Origin: Candidatus Altarchaeales archaeon | GTDB lineage: Archaea > Altiarchaeota > Altiarchaeia > IMC4 > SCGC-AAA252-I15 | Direction of reading: 5' to 3' | DNA length: 64,000 nucleotides | Assembly: GCA_014727915.1 (NCBI GenBank) | Contig: WJMO01000006.1 | Span: 194,137-258,136 of the forward strand | Shown: positions 9,052 to 18,226 of the stretch, in pieces | How positions within the stretch are numbered: position 1 is the first letter of the stretch | Layout of the letters: each line of letters opens with the position of its first letter | Position numbers and translations under genes: made by a program | The notes under the pieces: model-generated | Told to the model about the DNA's origin: nothing | Database searches by the model: none | What the model saw: only the letters and a program-made list of their open reading frames with translations

Positions 9052-10493
9052 TCATATCCCCCGTCAGGGAGCTTCGACTTGACTTCGAGGAGGTCGGGGT
9101 CCTGGAGCCTGTCGTAGAGGATGCTGTGTTCCTGTCTGCCCTGGACTATCTCGGAGGCTTGGAAGCCCATGAGCATGGCGTCATCCATGAAGATGTAGTC
9201 GAAGAGGCCCTGGCGCCCGCATGATATGAGATTCCCGTACTTTTTGAGGTGTTCGAGGAGGCCGTCCCTGTTCTGCCGGTAGGTCATAGAGTAGACGGGG
9301 TAGGATTGGATGGCGTCTGTGGTGTAGTAGTCGACGACATTATCCTCCAGGTCCAAGCCCATGTCCTTCAAGTCCACCATGCAACGTTCGAACAGCTTCT
9401 TATCGTCCATGGTCCATGTTTCATCGCCGACCGTGCAGGGTATCTCCAGCATCACGGACGTCTTACCCTCGGGAGCGCTGTATCTGCTTCGCCTCTTCGG
9501 CTCCTGCAACCGGGTGGCCGCGTAGCCGCCGTCCTGGAGGTACCACCAGGTGTTGTCGCTGATGTCTTCGATACCGTCCAATGGTATGTTCATGAACCTT
9601 AGGGAGCGCAGCTTCAGGTCGTCGGCCATGGCCAGCACCTCCGCTGCCGGCTTGGGATGCATCATCTTCACAAGATCGGGTAGTAGCAGTGTTGATATCA
9701 GCTTCTCGCATTCTATTTTTTTCTTCACCCCGTCGAGTTCATACTCCACGGAGGTGACGGTGTCACCTTCCAGGTTCACCGCCGTTACCCTGGCGTTGTA
9801 GACTATCATGCCCCCCAGACGTTCGACTTCGGCGGCGAGCACGCGGAACATCTGCCCTATTCCCTCACGGGGGTAGAAGTATTTGAGCGCGTAGGTGCGG
9901 GGCTTGGACTTCCGCAACCCCAACACCCGCAGTATGACGTCGGATAGGTTCAAGAGCGATATCCTCTGGGACGCCCACTCGCTGGATATCTCCCTTGGGC
10001 TGACACCCCAGAGCTTCGTGGAATATGGTTCGAAGAATATCTGGTAGAGCCTCCGCCCGTACCTGTTGACCAGCCACTCCTCGAAGTTATCGTCGGGTTG
10101 GGGGTTCAACCGGTTCAACAGCCGGGACTTCACATAGCTGAGGAAGCAGGCGGAAGACAGGAGGGGGTTCATGTTCACTAGGAGGTCGCGGGCGTTCAAC
10201 GGGTACTTGTAGTTCTTGCCCTGGAAGCGGATAACGCTCTTCCGGGTTGAGACCAGCAATTCCGAGCCCATGAGCTTCTGCACGCGGTCGATGAGCCCCT
10301 GGTCCCTGCTTATGAAGCGGTGGCCGCCCAGGTCGAACCTGTAATCGCCACGCTCTGAAGTCCGGCACAAACCCCCGGGCTCGCCGAGCACCTCCAGCAC
10401 GGTCACCTTGTAGCCCTTCTCCAGCAGGTCCCACGCAGCGGACAAACCGCAGGAACCAGCCCCTAAGACCAGCACATCCCCTCTACCGTTCAT
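9048..10493 (-). CDS. FAD-dependent oxidoreductase (protoporphyrinogen oxidase / UDP-galactopyranose mutase-like)
   Basis: VLVLGAGSCGLSAAWDLLEKGYKVTVLE, GGLCRT..FDLGGHRF; 4-nt overlap with the radical SAM gene. Confidence 0.85.
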   Translation of the reverse strand: MNGRGDVLVLGAGSCGLSAAWDLLEKGYKVTVLEVLGEPGGLCRTSERGDYRFDLGGHRFISRDQGLIDRVQKLMGSELLVSTRKSVIRFQGKNYKYPLNARDLLVNMNPLLSSACFLSYVKSRLLNRLNPQPDDNFEEWLVNRYGRRLYQIFFEPYSTKLWGVSPREISSEWASQRISLLNLSDVILRVLGLRKSKPRTYALKYFYPREGIGQMFRVLAAEVERLGGMIVYNARVTAVNLEGDTVTSVEYELDGVKKKIECEKLISTLLLPDLVKMMHPKPAAEVLAMADDLKLRSLRFMNIPLDGIEDISDNTWWYLQDGGYAATRLQEPKRRSRYSAPEGKTSVMLEIPCTVGDETWTMDDKKLFERCMVDLKDMGLDLEDNVVDYYTTDAIQSYPVYSMTYRQNRDGLLEHLKKYGNLISCGRQGLFDYIFMDDAMLMGFQASEIVQGRQEHSILYDRLQDPDLLEVKSKLPDGGYE

Positions 10494-10521
10494 CTAAGGG
10501 ATTAAGAAAACAGCATATAAA

Positions 10522-13479
10522 TTATACTACGACTTCTTTGGTTATCCAGACTCTTAGGCTGTTGCTGTCTATGTCTATGACGCCGAATTTGACCTCCCAG
10601 TATTCGGCGTTCTCCCAGAAGCTGACTTTGAACCTCTGGCTCTTGTCGTAGGGGTCCCATATGCGCACCCATGCGCCGTTGTAGCACTGGCGGTCCCAGA
10701 CTATGCGGTCGAGTTTCAGCTTGAAAGACTGGTATTCTATTACATCCGTTGCGGTGAGGTTGAGTATGTCGTATTGTGGGGGCTTGGATGCGCAGGTCTT
10801 GCAGGGTCCGCCGCAGTCTATGCCGAGTTCTCCCTGGTTCTGGATGCAGTCGTAGCAGTTGCCCTGCCCTGGCAGGCCTCCCATGCAGTCGTCCTGTCCT
10901 TCGATGCACACCTCCCACTGGTCGCATACCTCGATAACCTCCACGGTATCCTTTACAGTGCAGTTGGCGGTGTACTCCCCCGGGTTCTCGCATATGTTCC
11001 GGGTGCAGTTCAGGGAGGGGTTGTTGGCGTGGTTGCAGTATGGTGCGCCGCACACGTCCACGCCGCAGTCCTCGTTCACCAGGCACATTGTGTCGTTTTC
11101 GTCGCATGGGGGGCAGGGTCCGCCGCAGTCCATCCACACCTCCCCCCTCTCATAGTCCCTAACGTCGTTTCGGCAGTGGTCTGGGTAGCATTCTCCAGCG
11201 TAGCAGTATTCGCTGTCCTCGCATGTTTTCACGAGGCGTGGGTTTACGGCCACTGACTTGCAGTATGAGTCGGGAGTGCCGGGGTGTATGCAGGTGAACT
11301 TGACGTCTGGTGTTTTGACGAACCGGTCGTCGCAGAATGGCCGGTATGGTATGGGCTCCTCGCACATGCTGGTGTTGTAGCATCTGACCTCCAATGTGGT
11401 GGTCGTGGTCGGGTTGGTGGGCAATGTCAGGGGCGGGAGGGTCGACTGGGTTGTCACTGTGGGTTTCAGCGTGGTTGTGGTCGGGCACATGCTCCTCTCC
11501 ATGACCCATTTGCCGTCGTAGCACTGGTATAGGACTGCGGGCTTTGTGAATGACGCGAGTGCAGAGCTGACGTGGCCTTCCACGTAGGGGTACGCGAATA
11601 GTATGACCACCCCCCCGACCGCGATGAGTATGATGAAAACTACGCCTGCCATTACGAGCTTCATAACAGGGGATTTTCCCCCGGGTTCTGTTTCTTCCGC
11701 AGGGGAGGGGAAGTCTTCCTTGTCTTTCTCGGTCTCCTCCAACGGTTCTAGGGTTGGCTTGGTTTTCTTCTTTTTCCCGAAGAACTGCTCCCTCAGGCCG
11801 CCCTCCTTCTTCGGTTTTGGCTGGGTGGGTGATTGCTCGCCCCCTGCAGGCGACCAGGTTATCTCCGATCCGCCAGCGGGTTCCCCCCCGGGAGGGCTTG
11901 TTCGGCCACCGGGCTTGGAGGGGGTTCCATCCGCTGTCCTGGGAGGGGATGGCTCTTCTTTGGATGTTCCGGCATCAGCAGCATCCGACTCCCCTGTGGG
12001 GGGTGCCTTTGCCTGGGTGGTGGGAGCATGAGCTGGGGGGATGGGAGTCGGTGGAGTGGGAGGAACTGCAGATTTTGCAGCCGGTGAAGGAGCCGGCGGT
12101 CTCTCCGGTGATTGGGCAACTGGGGGCTTACCAGCAGGCGAGGATTCAATAGGCTGCTTTTCAGGGGGGTATGGTGTGGCTGGCTTGAAGGTGGGGGGCT
12201 TTTGGATGTTGTCTGGCTTCACGCCTCGCATGTGAGGCGCTGTCATGTCTGTGGGGGAGGTTGATGACGGGCCTGCAGTAGTAGGGGTGGATGGGGTTTT
12301 TGTGGGCGTTGTGGCGGGCCTTGGAGGTGTAGCAGGCTGCTGTTCCTGAACGGGTACAGGAGTCCTAGCGGCAGGCGAAGGCGGTGGTTGCCTTTCAGAG
12401 GAGGGAGGAGTAACCGGTTGGGGTGTTTTCTGAACCTGGGGTTGCGGTGGTGTAACAGGTTTTTGAGTTTGAGCCTGGGTTGATGGCGGCACATCGGTTT
12501 TTTGGAGTGTAGGCTGGGGACGAGCAGATTCAGAGGGCTTTTGAACTGGAGGAGTTGGAGGCCTGGCAGGAGGTGACTGTGGCTTTTCAGGGGTGGAATC
12601 CGAAGTTCCGGGGGTTTTAGGTGTTTGAGGGGGTGTACTTTCTGGTGTTCTGAATCCGGGGGGTTGATATGTTTCGGGAACGGGGTTGGGCTTTGTTTTT
12701 TCAGCTGTCCCTGCCGGAGGCTGGGCGGTAGTTGAGGGTTTATCAGGGGCTGCTGGCGCAGTCTGCTTAGCAGCCGGTGAAGTGGGTGCGGGCGGCTTCT
12801 GAGCCTCTGGCGTTTGAGTAGCAGGCTGCCTGGCCGGCGTCTGCGGTGCCTTGGCTGTTGTTTTAGGCTCTTCACGGCGGGGAAACCCCGGCCTTGAAGG
12901 CTTAGATAGGGGCGTCTCAGCTTGTTTCTGAACCGGGGAGACAGGTTCTAACCCGGCAGTCTTCTGAGCCGGCGAGGCTGGAGGCCTGGCAGGGGGCGTA
13001 GTAGACCTGGCAGATGTGGGTTGATCTGGCTCTTCTTGAGTAGACGAGGGCGGAACCGGCTTCTCAGGCACTGTAGGAGTCTGAGGCTTAGCGGCTGGTG
13101 AGGTAGTAGCTGTTACTGGAGGCTTCTGAGCCTGAGGTTGTGTGGGCGCTGCCGGTTTTTGAGTTTGAGTTCCGGGCGGGGTGGGAGTAGGTGGTTGGAC
13201 CGGCTTCTGAGCTGGGGGAGTAGCAGGAGCCGAAGGCACAGTCGGCTTCTGAACTGGAGGAGCAGAGGGACTAGCGGGTGCAGAGGGCGAAGGTGGTTTC
13301 TGGGCTTGCGGAGCGGGGGTAGAGGGTGTTTTTTCCGGGGTTGTGGGTGTTGGGTGATCGGTCTTCTCCGCCTCGGCATCCTGTTGGATCTTATGGCGCT
13401 CCCGTTCTTTTCTCAGTTCCTCCTTAAGCTTGTCGAGTTCGGCCTGGTCTATGTCTTCAGAGCCATCGTCATCGGGCAT
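10522..13479 (-). CDS. Pro-rich (QKP-repeat) N-terminal region, single TM helix, Cys-rich C-terminal domain
   Basis: ~550 aa Pro/Gln/Lys/Thr low complexity, TM VMKLVMAGVVFIILIAVGGVVILFAYPYV, then two DCGGPC..C motifs. Start set at MPDDDGSED. Confidence 0.8.
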   Translation of the reverse strand: MPDDDGSEDIDQAELDKLKEELRKERERHKIQQDAEAEKTDHPTPTTPEKTPSTPAPQAQKPPSPSAPASPSAPPVQKPTVPSAPATPPAQKPVQPPTPTPPGTQTQKPAAPTQPQAQKPPVTATTSPAAKPQTPTVPEKPVPPSSTQEEPDQPTSARSTTPPARPPASPAQKTAGLEPVSPVQKQAETPLSKPSRPGFPRREEPKTTAKAPQTPARQPATQTPEAQKPPAPTSPAAKQTAPAAPDKPSTTAQPPAGTAEKTKPNPVPETYQPPGFRTPESTPPQTPKTPGTSDSTPEKPQSPPARPPTPPVQKPSESARPQPTLQKTDVPPSTQAQTQKPVTPPQPQVQKTPQPVTPPSSERQPPPSPAARTPVPVQEQQPATPPRPATTPTKTPSTPTTAGPSSTSPTDMTAPHMRGVKPDNIQKPPTFKPATPYPPEKQPIESSPAGKPPVAQSPERPPAPSPAAKSAVPPTPPTPIPPAHAPTTQAKAPPTGESDAADAGTSKEEPSPPRTADGTPSKPGGRTSPPGGEPAGGSEITWSPAGGEQSPTQPKPKKEGGLREQFFGKKKKTKPTLEPLEETEKDKEDFPSPAEETEPGGKSPVMKLVMAGVVFIILIAVGGVVILFAYPYVEGHVSSALASFTKPAVLYQCYDGKWVMERSMCPTTTTLKPTVTTQSTLPPLTLPTNPTTTTTLEVRCYNTSMCEEPIPYRPFCDDRFVKTPDVKFTCIHPGTPDSYCKSVAVNPRLVKTCEDSEYCYAGECYPDHCRNDVRDYERGEVWMDCGGPCPPCDENDTMCLVNEDCGVDVCGAPYCNHANNPSLNCTRNICENPGEYTANCTVKDTVEVIEVCDQWEVCIEGQDDCMGGLPGQGNCYDCIQNQGELGIDCGGPCKTCASKPPQYDILNLTATDVIEYQSFKLKLDRIVWDRQCYNGAWVRIWDPYDKSQRFKVSFWENAEYWEVKFGVIDIDSNSLRVWITKEVVV

Positions 13480-13539
13480 GGTAAACAATGAGAATAAAAA
13501 CTAAAAAGCCGTTTTAACAGCATGGTTTGAATACATACC

Positions 13540-13977
13540 ATGGACGAGCACATGACCACGGCGTGGGAGGAGGCTAAGAGGGGTTTGGAAGAGGGCGGGA
13601 TACCCATAGGGAGCGTTCTGGTAGTCGGCGGCCGGGTAGTCGGCAGAGGCCATAACAGGAGAGTCCAGGGGGATAGCAGCGTGCTGCACGCGGAGATGGA
13701 CTGCCTCGAAAACGCCGGACGGCTAACATCCAAGGACTACGGCAGGTCAGTCCTCTACTCAACCCTAAGCCCGTGTGACATGTGCGCCGGCGCAGTCCTA
13801 CTATACAAGATACCCAAAGTCGTGGTCGGCGAGAACGTGAACTTCAAAGGAGCCGAAGAACACATGCGAAAACGAGGGGTTGAAGTCGAAGTGTTGAACC
13901 ACCCGGCTATCATAGAATTCTTCAGGAACTGGGTAGATGAAAACCCGGAACTCTGGAACGAAGACATCGGCGAATAA
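13540..13977 (+). CDS. Cytosine deaminase, yeast Fcy1-like
   Basis: HAE...SPCDMCAGA zinc motifs, VVGENVNFKG, C-terminal ELWNEDIGE. Confidence 0.85.
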   Translation: MDEHMTTAWEEAKRGLEEGGIPIGSVLVVGGRVVGRGHNRRVQGDSSVLHAEMDCLENAGRLTSKDYGRSVLYSTLSPCDMCAGAVLLYKIPKVVVGENVNFKGAEEHMRKRGVEVEVLNHPAIIEFFRNWVDENPELWNEDIGE

Positions 13978-13979
13978 GG

Positions 13980-14207
13980 TTAGTAACGATTGGCTAGATA
14001 TGTGTAGATTACTACGAGCAATATTGGTCCAGCAAGTGAGAATAGTCCATAGTGGACAATTGATTCTAAGGGACAACTAGACTTGTCGGAAAGACTAGAA
14101 CAGTAAACAATAAATCCTCCTGCGACACCACCTATTATTGCCAGATACCAAGCAACTAAGATATGGAAAATATCTTTGGTAGATAATTTCTCTAATTTAA
14201 GGTCCAT
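13980..14207 (-). CDS. Small two-TM membrane protein, hypothetical
   Basis: MDLKLEKLSTKDIFHILVAWYLAIIGGVAGGFIVYC...; start moved to internal ATG at 14207. Confidence 0.5.
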   Translation of the reverse strand: MDLKLEKLSTKDIFHILVAWYLAIIGGVAGGFIVYCSSLSDKSSCPLESIVHYGLFSLAGPILLVVIYTYLANRY

Positions 14208-14333
14208 TTTGTAGTGGACTCTGGGGGATTGTAAATCCCCCTTCCGCTTCGCGTGTGAACCCGAAGCAAGCAAAGCTTGCTAGGGTTGCTTGAACAGCAT
14301 AACTGTTCATCGCAACGGAGCGAGCCGTTCGTT

Positions 14334-14456
14334 TGGGGCCGCCGAGATTCGAACTCAGGTCGCCAGCTCTCCGTTTCACAGCAGGGAAAATTAATGGGTT
14401 CCCCTTGCTTGACGAAGCCCCGAGCTGGAAGTATGGCCAAGCTAACCCACGGCCCC
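14334..14456 (-). tRNA. tRNA-Pro(GGG) with intron
   Basis: Acceptor GGGGCCG/CGGCCCC, T-arm TTCGAAT, anticodon stem CCAGC/GCTGG, loop TCGGGG^; intron helix CTTCGT/ACGGAG. Confidence 0.85.
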
Positions 14457-14509
14457 AAAATGGACTGGATACTTTAGGATTTACTCGTTTATATAGGTTC
14501 TGGGTGGGT

Positions 14510-15070
14510 TCATGCGTCAAGTTCCTTTATCTGGTAGCATCTGCCCTCCGGTTCATACAGGCAGAGGTCGCTGTCCGCCGCGACCAACGCAGCAGCGGCT
14601 AGTTTCAGGTTCTTGGATATCAACGCGGTTATGAGGTTGTCGGGTATGGCCTGGGTCACCCAGGCGTATCCCCTGGCTTTTTCCCCAGCATCCCAGTATT
14701 CACGGTATCCGCTCAAAAGCTTAACATCCTCTGAAAGGACGTAGACTATCCCGTTATCGCTGAAGTTCCCCGCGTATTTGACCGCTGCGTTCTTGCGTGA
14801 TAGGTTAGTGGACAGTGTCATGCTCGAGTCCCTGCAGCTGAGACCCATGCAGACCTGCCATTCATTGTCTATCTCGTTGCCGTCAGCCTGATGCGGTGCC
14901 AGGCCATATTTCAATATGGCAACGTGGTCGCCTTCGCTCCCGTGCATTATCATACCCGGCCGGTCGATGTCGATTTCCGGGTCGTCAACGGATTCGATGG
15001 CATAGAGGGTCTTGGACAGGCCGAAACGTCCCCGGTATTCTGAAAGGTCGATGACGTCAATAGACACCAT
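14510..15070 (-). CDS. Hypothetical protein
   Basis: MVSIDVIDLSEYRGRFGLSK...; start moved to internal ATG at 15070, since the upstream part of the ORF lies in tRNA-Ala. Confidence 0.6.
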   Translation of the reverse strand: MVSIDVIDLSEYRGRFGLSKTLYAIESVDDPEIDIDRPGMIMHGSEGDHVAILKYGLAPHQADGNEIDNEWQVCMGLSCRDSSMTLSTNLSRKNAAVKYAGNFSDNGIVYVLSEDVKLLSGYREYWDAGEKARGYAWVTQAIPDNLITALISKNLKLAAAALVAADSDLCLYEPEGRCYQIKELDA

Positions 15071-15111
15071 AGTGATAGTATTGGAGCAGAAGCAGAAATA
15101 AAAAAAAGATT

Positions 15112-15213
15112 TGGACTCGTCGGGATTTGAACCCGAGGCCTCCGCCACACTGGAAAACCCTGCTTTTTGGTTTTTTGCCAAGGCGACGATCTACCGGACT
15201 GATCTACGAGCCC
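15112..15213 (-). tRNA. tRNA-Ala(GGC) with ~30-nt intron
   Basis: Acceptor GGGCTCG/CGAGTCC with G3:U70, anticodon stem TCGCC/GGCGG, loop TTGGCA^; intron helix AAAACC/GGTTTT. Confidence 0.88.
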
Positions 15214-15299
15214 ATGTCTGGAATATGTGATTATAAGTATATTATTTCTTTGGGGGGTGAGGCACCTTTTCTTTCACCAAAAGAAGGGGGGGTCAAGGG

Positions 15300-15320
15300 C
15301 TGATCTACGAGCCCATGTCT
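15300..15320 (-). repeat. 21-bp copy of the 5' end of tRNA-Ala plus flank (copy of 15199-15219)
   Basis: ctgatctacgagcccatgtct is identical at both sites, offset 101 bp. Confidence 0.95.
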
Positions 15321-15419
15321 ACAAATTACTGCACCAACGGTTAAATAACAGCAAACACAAAATATTTGGGTTATTTTACGTATAATTTAAAGATTTTTTT
15401 GTATTATTTAAAAAGTGGT

Positions 15420-15503
15420 CGCAGAGGTCGGGATTTGAACCCGAGCTCCCGAAGGAACAGGATTAGCAGTCCTGCGCGTTAAACCATGCTCCGCCACCTC
15501 TGC
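15420..15503 (-). tRNA. tRNA-Ser(GCU), long variable arm
   Basis: GCAGAGG..CCTCTGC, anticodon arm CAGGA CTGCTAA TCCTG, variable arm hairpin TTCC TTCG GGAG. Confidence 0.93.
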
Positions 15504-15518
15504 AAGATGATAGTTTCC

Positions 15519-15695
15519 TTATTGTATCTGTTCTGCTTCGTCCACCAGCATTATCGGTATGTTGTCTTCTACCTTGTATTTGAGCTTGCATTTGTGGCAT
15601 GTGAGGCTCTCCTCTTTCTCCGAGTCCTTGTATTCGAGGTCACCCTTGCATTTGGGGCATGCCAGGATGTCCAAAAGCTTCTTGTCGAGTGTCAT
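15519..15695 (-). CDS. Trm112-like small zinc-ribbon protein
   Basis: 58 aa: MTLDKKLLDILACPKCKGDLEYKDSEKEESLTCHKCKLKYKVEDNIPIMLVDEAEQIQ; below the ORF track cutoff. Confidence 0.85.
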   Translation of the reverse strand: MTLDKKLLDILACPKCKGDLEYKDSEKEESLTCHKCKLKYKVEDNIPIMLVDEAEQIQ

Positions 15696-15777
15696 ATTCA
15701 GCTATAAGAGAGGAAATATTTGAATAAAAATGGTTTTTAAGGTTTGTTCTGGTAATATGGTAGGTGTCATGTGAGGG

Positions 15778-17013
15778 TTGGGCTATAGAGTGGATGTGAA
15801 GTCTTTTTTTGTGGAGTATGTGGGGTGCACCCGGAGGATGATGGATGCTGAGAGGATCAAACAGTATCTTCTGGCGAACGGTTTGGACTACACGGACAAC
15901 CCCGGAGAAGCGGATTACATTTTCCTAATAACCTGCGGTCTCAACAAGGTGAACGAGGACCGTTGCGTAGACTTCATAAAAGACTATAAGCAGATGAGTG
16001 GGGAGTTGGTTGTGTGCGGTTGCATGCCCTCCATGAACCCGCAGAAGGTCAAGGCAGTATATGGCGGGAGGGTCGTCCACACCTACGACCTGGACGGGAT
16101 AGACGGCCTGTTCCCGGAGTTCACGGTAAAGTTCGGGGATTTGCCGGACGTTAACAGGGGTTTTACGAGGGGTTTGGCTGTGAAGAGGAAGCTGAGGAAG
16201 ATGCGCGAATCCGGGTTGGGCCTTGCATTGAAGGATGTGTTGGGCCACCTGTCTTTCAGGTATCATGGTTTCATGAGCCGCCACAGCAACCCTGTGGTGT
16301 TCAACAACGATTACCTGAGCCTGCGGATATCCTATGGGTGCCTCGGGAGCTGCAGCTACTGCAACATAAAGAAGGCCATTGGGAGGTTGAGGAGCAAGCC
16401 CGTGGACGTGTTGTTGGAGGAGTTGAGGCGAGGGGTTTCAGAGGGAAGATTCATGGTGAATATCATCTCCAGCGACACCGGAGCCTATGGGCTGGACATA
16501 GGAGAGACCTTCCCCGGTTTGCTGAAGGCGATATTGGACGAGGACGAGCGGGTGACCGTCGAGTACGTAGAGGACTTGCACGCCAACTGGGTTGTAAAGT
16601 ATAGGAGCGAGCTCGTCGACCTGGTTGGGACAGGGAGGGTGAATTCCATTCTTACGGCTGTGCAGAGCGGAAGCGACCGTCTGCTGAAGCTGATGAGAAG
16701 GCACACCAGCTTGGAGGAATACAAGAAGGCGTTGGATATGATGAGGGAGGCCAACCCTGAGTTGAAGCTCAGGACGCAGGTGATAGTTGGTTTCCCGACC
16801 GAGTCCGAGGAGGACTTCCAGGAGACCATCGGATTTCTGAGGGCTGCAGGGTTCGACGAGGTTGACGTTTTCAGGTACTATGAGGTGGAGACCATGGACT
16901 CCGCGGTAATAGAGCCCAAGGTCCCGGAGGATGTTGTGGTCGATAGGATGGACAGGATAGAGGAGCTCTTCTCAGAGGGGGAGTTGAAATGCTCTTATAA
17001 CATCTACCGGTAG
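15778..17013 (+). CDS. MiaB/MTTase-like radical SAM protein (UPF0004 N-terminus, no visible TRAM domain)
   Basis: YVGC..ITCGL..GCMPS cysteines, radical SAM CLGSCSYCNI, QSGSDRLLKLMRRHTS. Confidence 0.85.
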   Translation: MGYRVDVKSFFVEYVGCTRRMMDAERIKQYLLANGLDYTDNPGEADYIFLITCGLNKVNEDRCVDFIKDYKQMSGELVVCGCMPSMNPQKVKAVYGGRVVHTYDLDGIDGLFPEFTVKFGDLPDVNRGFTRGLAVKRKLRKMRESGLGLALKDVLGHLSFRYHGFMSRHSNPVVFNNDYLSLRISYGCLGSCSYCNIKKAIGRLRSKPVDVLLEELRRGVSEGRFMVNIISSDTGAYGLDIGETFPGLLKAILDEDERVTVEYVEDLHANWVVKYRSELVDLVGTGRVNSILTAVQSGSDRLLKLMRRHTSLEEYKKALDMMREANPELKLRTQVIVGFPTESEEDFQETIGFLRAAGFDEVDVFRYYEVETMDSAVIEPKVPEDVVVDRMDRIEELFSEGELKCSYNIYR

Positions 17014-17015
17014 GG

Positions 17016-17978
17016 TTAGCTGTTTTTTGACGTCCAACTCTGGGGGTATGTGTCAGGGTGCATCACATTCCTTTCCGGGGATGCTACTTCCCCCTTCTTC
17101 AGGGACATGATCGACGCGCTGTCCTTCAATGCCTTGGCCAATCCTATTATCTCGTCGCGGAGTGTGAACAAGGCGGTGAGGTCGTCTTCTACAATGTTGT
17201 CGGTTAGTTTCGCGACTCCGGGGGCGTTCAAGGGGGCGCCGTGGCATAGTGCGCTTACCGCCGAGTCCTTCACCCATATCTTGGGGAGGTGGTCGACCAT
17301 GGTCTCCATCGGCTGTATGAGCTTCCTCAGCTGTTCCTCGTCCCTGGTCTCCCAAGCGTCCCGGAGGTCGTGGAGTGACACTAGCTTGTCTTCCGTGTAG
17401 GGTCCTGCCTGGATCCTCCTTAGTTCTTGCATGTGGGCTCCCACCCCCAATAGCAGCCCTATGTCGTGGCAGAGCTTCCTTATGTAGGTGCCTGCTTCGC
17501 AGTGGACGTTGAACAGGACATAGGGGCCGTCGCGTTCGATGTACTGTATCGAGTATATGGTCCTAGTCCTCAGCTCACGTTTAACCGCGCACTTCTGCGG
17601 AGGCCTCTGGTATATGGTGCCCTTGAAAAGGCTTAGTGTCTTCTTTATCTGGCTGTTGGTCGTGTCCCCATGGAGCTTCATCAACGTTACGTATGTCTTC
17701 CCTGAGAGCAGAAGGGCTTGGAGCGCCTTTGTCCCGTCCTCCAATGCGACGGGCAGCACCCCCGTTACCTTGGGGTCCAGTGTTCCGCTGTGGCCGGCCT
17801 TCTTCAACCCCATCATCTCCTTGACCCACGCTGTCACCTGGTGCGAGGTTGGACCGGAGGGCTTGTCGATGTTGACTATGCCCTTGCGGATGTATTCTTC
17901 GATGGGTCTCTCACATGGGGGGCTGCCATAGTCTGGGCTTCCCTCCTCCTCGGACTTCACTAGAATCCTTCCATCCAT
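17016..17978 (-). CDS. cbf5: tRNA/rRNA pseudouridine synthase Cbf5/TruB family
   Basis: GIVNIDKPSGPTSHQVTAWVK, GHSGTLDPKVTGVLP, AGTYIRKLCHDIG. Confidence 0.95.
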   Translation of the reverse strand: MDGRILVKSEEEGSPDYGSPPCERPIEEYIRKGIVNIDKPSGPTSHQVTAWVKEMMGLKKAGHSGTLDPKVTGVLPVALEDGTKALQALLLSGKTYVTLMKLHGDTTNSQIKKTLSLFKGTIYQRPPQKCAVKRELRTRTIYSIQYIERDGPYVLFNVHCEAGTYIRKLCHDIGLLLGVGAHMQELRRIQAGPYTEDKLVSLHDLRDAWETRDEEQLRKLIQPMETMVDHLPKIWVKDSAVSALCHGAPLNAPGVAKLTDNIVEDDLTALFTLRDEIIGLAKALKDSASIMSLKKGEVASPERNVMHPDTYPQSWTSKNS

Positions 17979-18010
17979 GCAGAACCACCTCCCACAGCTT
18001 ATTCGGAGGT

Positions 18011-18226
18011 TTAAGCCAGGCCAAGGCTTGAAAGCTCCTTAGCCGGGTCTTTGGCGTCCACAACCCATGGTGTGGGCTCCAACTGGCTGCCTGAAACCTT
18101 CTTTTTCCGGGCTCTCGCTCCCTCTACCGTGAATTTCCCGTCTGTTTTTCCGGTGATCACGCAGAATTCGCCTGCATCGCGGCCTCGAGTCTTCTTGCAC
18201 ACCCTGCCAACATCCAATAATGCCAT
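18011..18226 (-). CDS. rpl14e: Ribosomal protein L14e
   Basis: MALLDVGRVCKKTRGRDAGEFCVITGKTDGKFTVEG; start set at the second Met. Confidence 0.88.
   Translation of the reverse strand: MALLDVGRVCKKTRGRDAGEFCVITGKTDGKFTVEGARARKKKVSGSQLEPTPWVVDAKDPAKELSSLGLA

Noticed and set aside
12243-13379. Overlapping Leu/Pro/Arg-rich ORFs on both strands (e.g. 12243-12875, 13113-13379, 11603-12031)
   Set aside because: Shadow frames of the Pro-rich coding region of the 988 aa protein.
14192-14520. ORFs 14192-14458, 14197-14520, 14277-14477, 14333-14602
   Set aside because: They traverse tRNA-Pro and its hairpin-rich flank.
15486-15707. 73 aa plus-strand ORF
   Set aside because: Antisense to the Trm112-like gene and overlaps tRNA-Ser.
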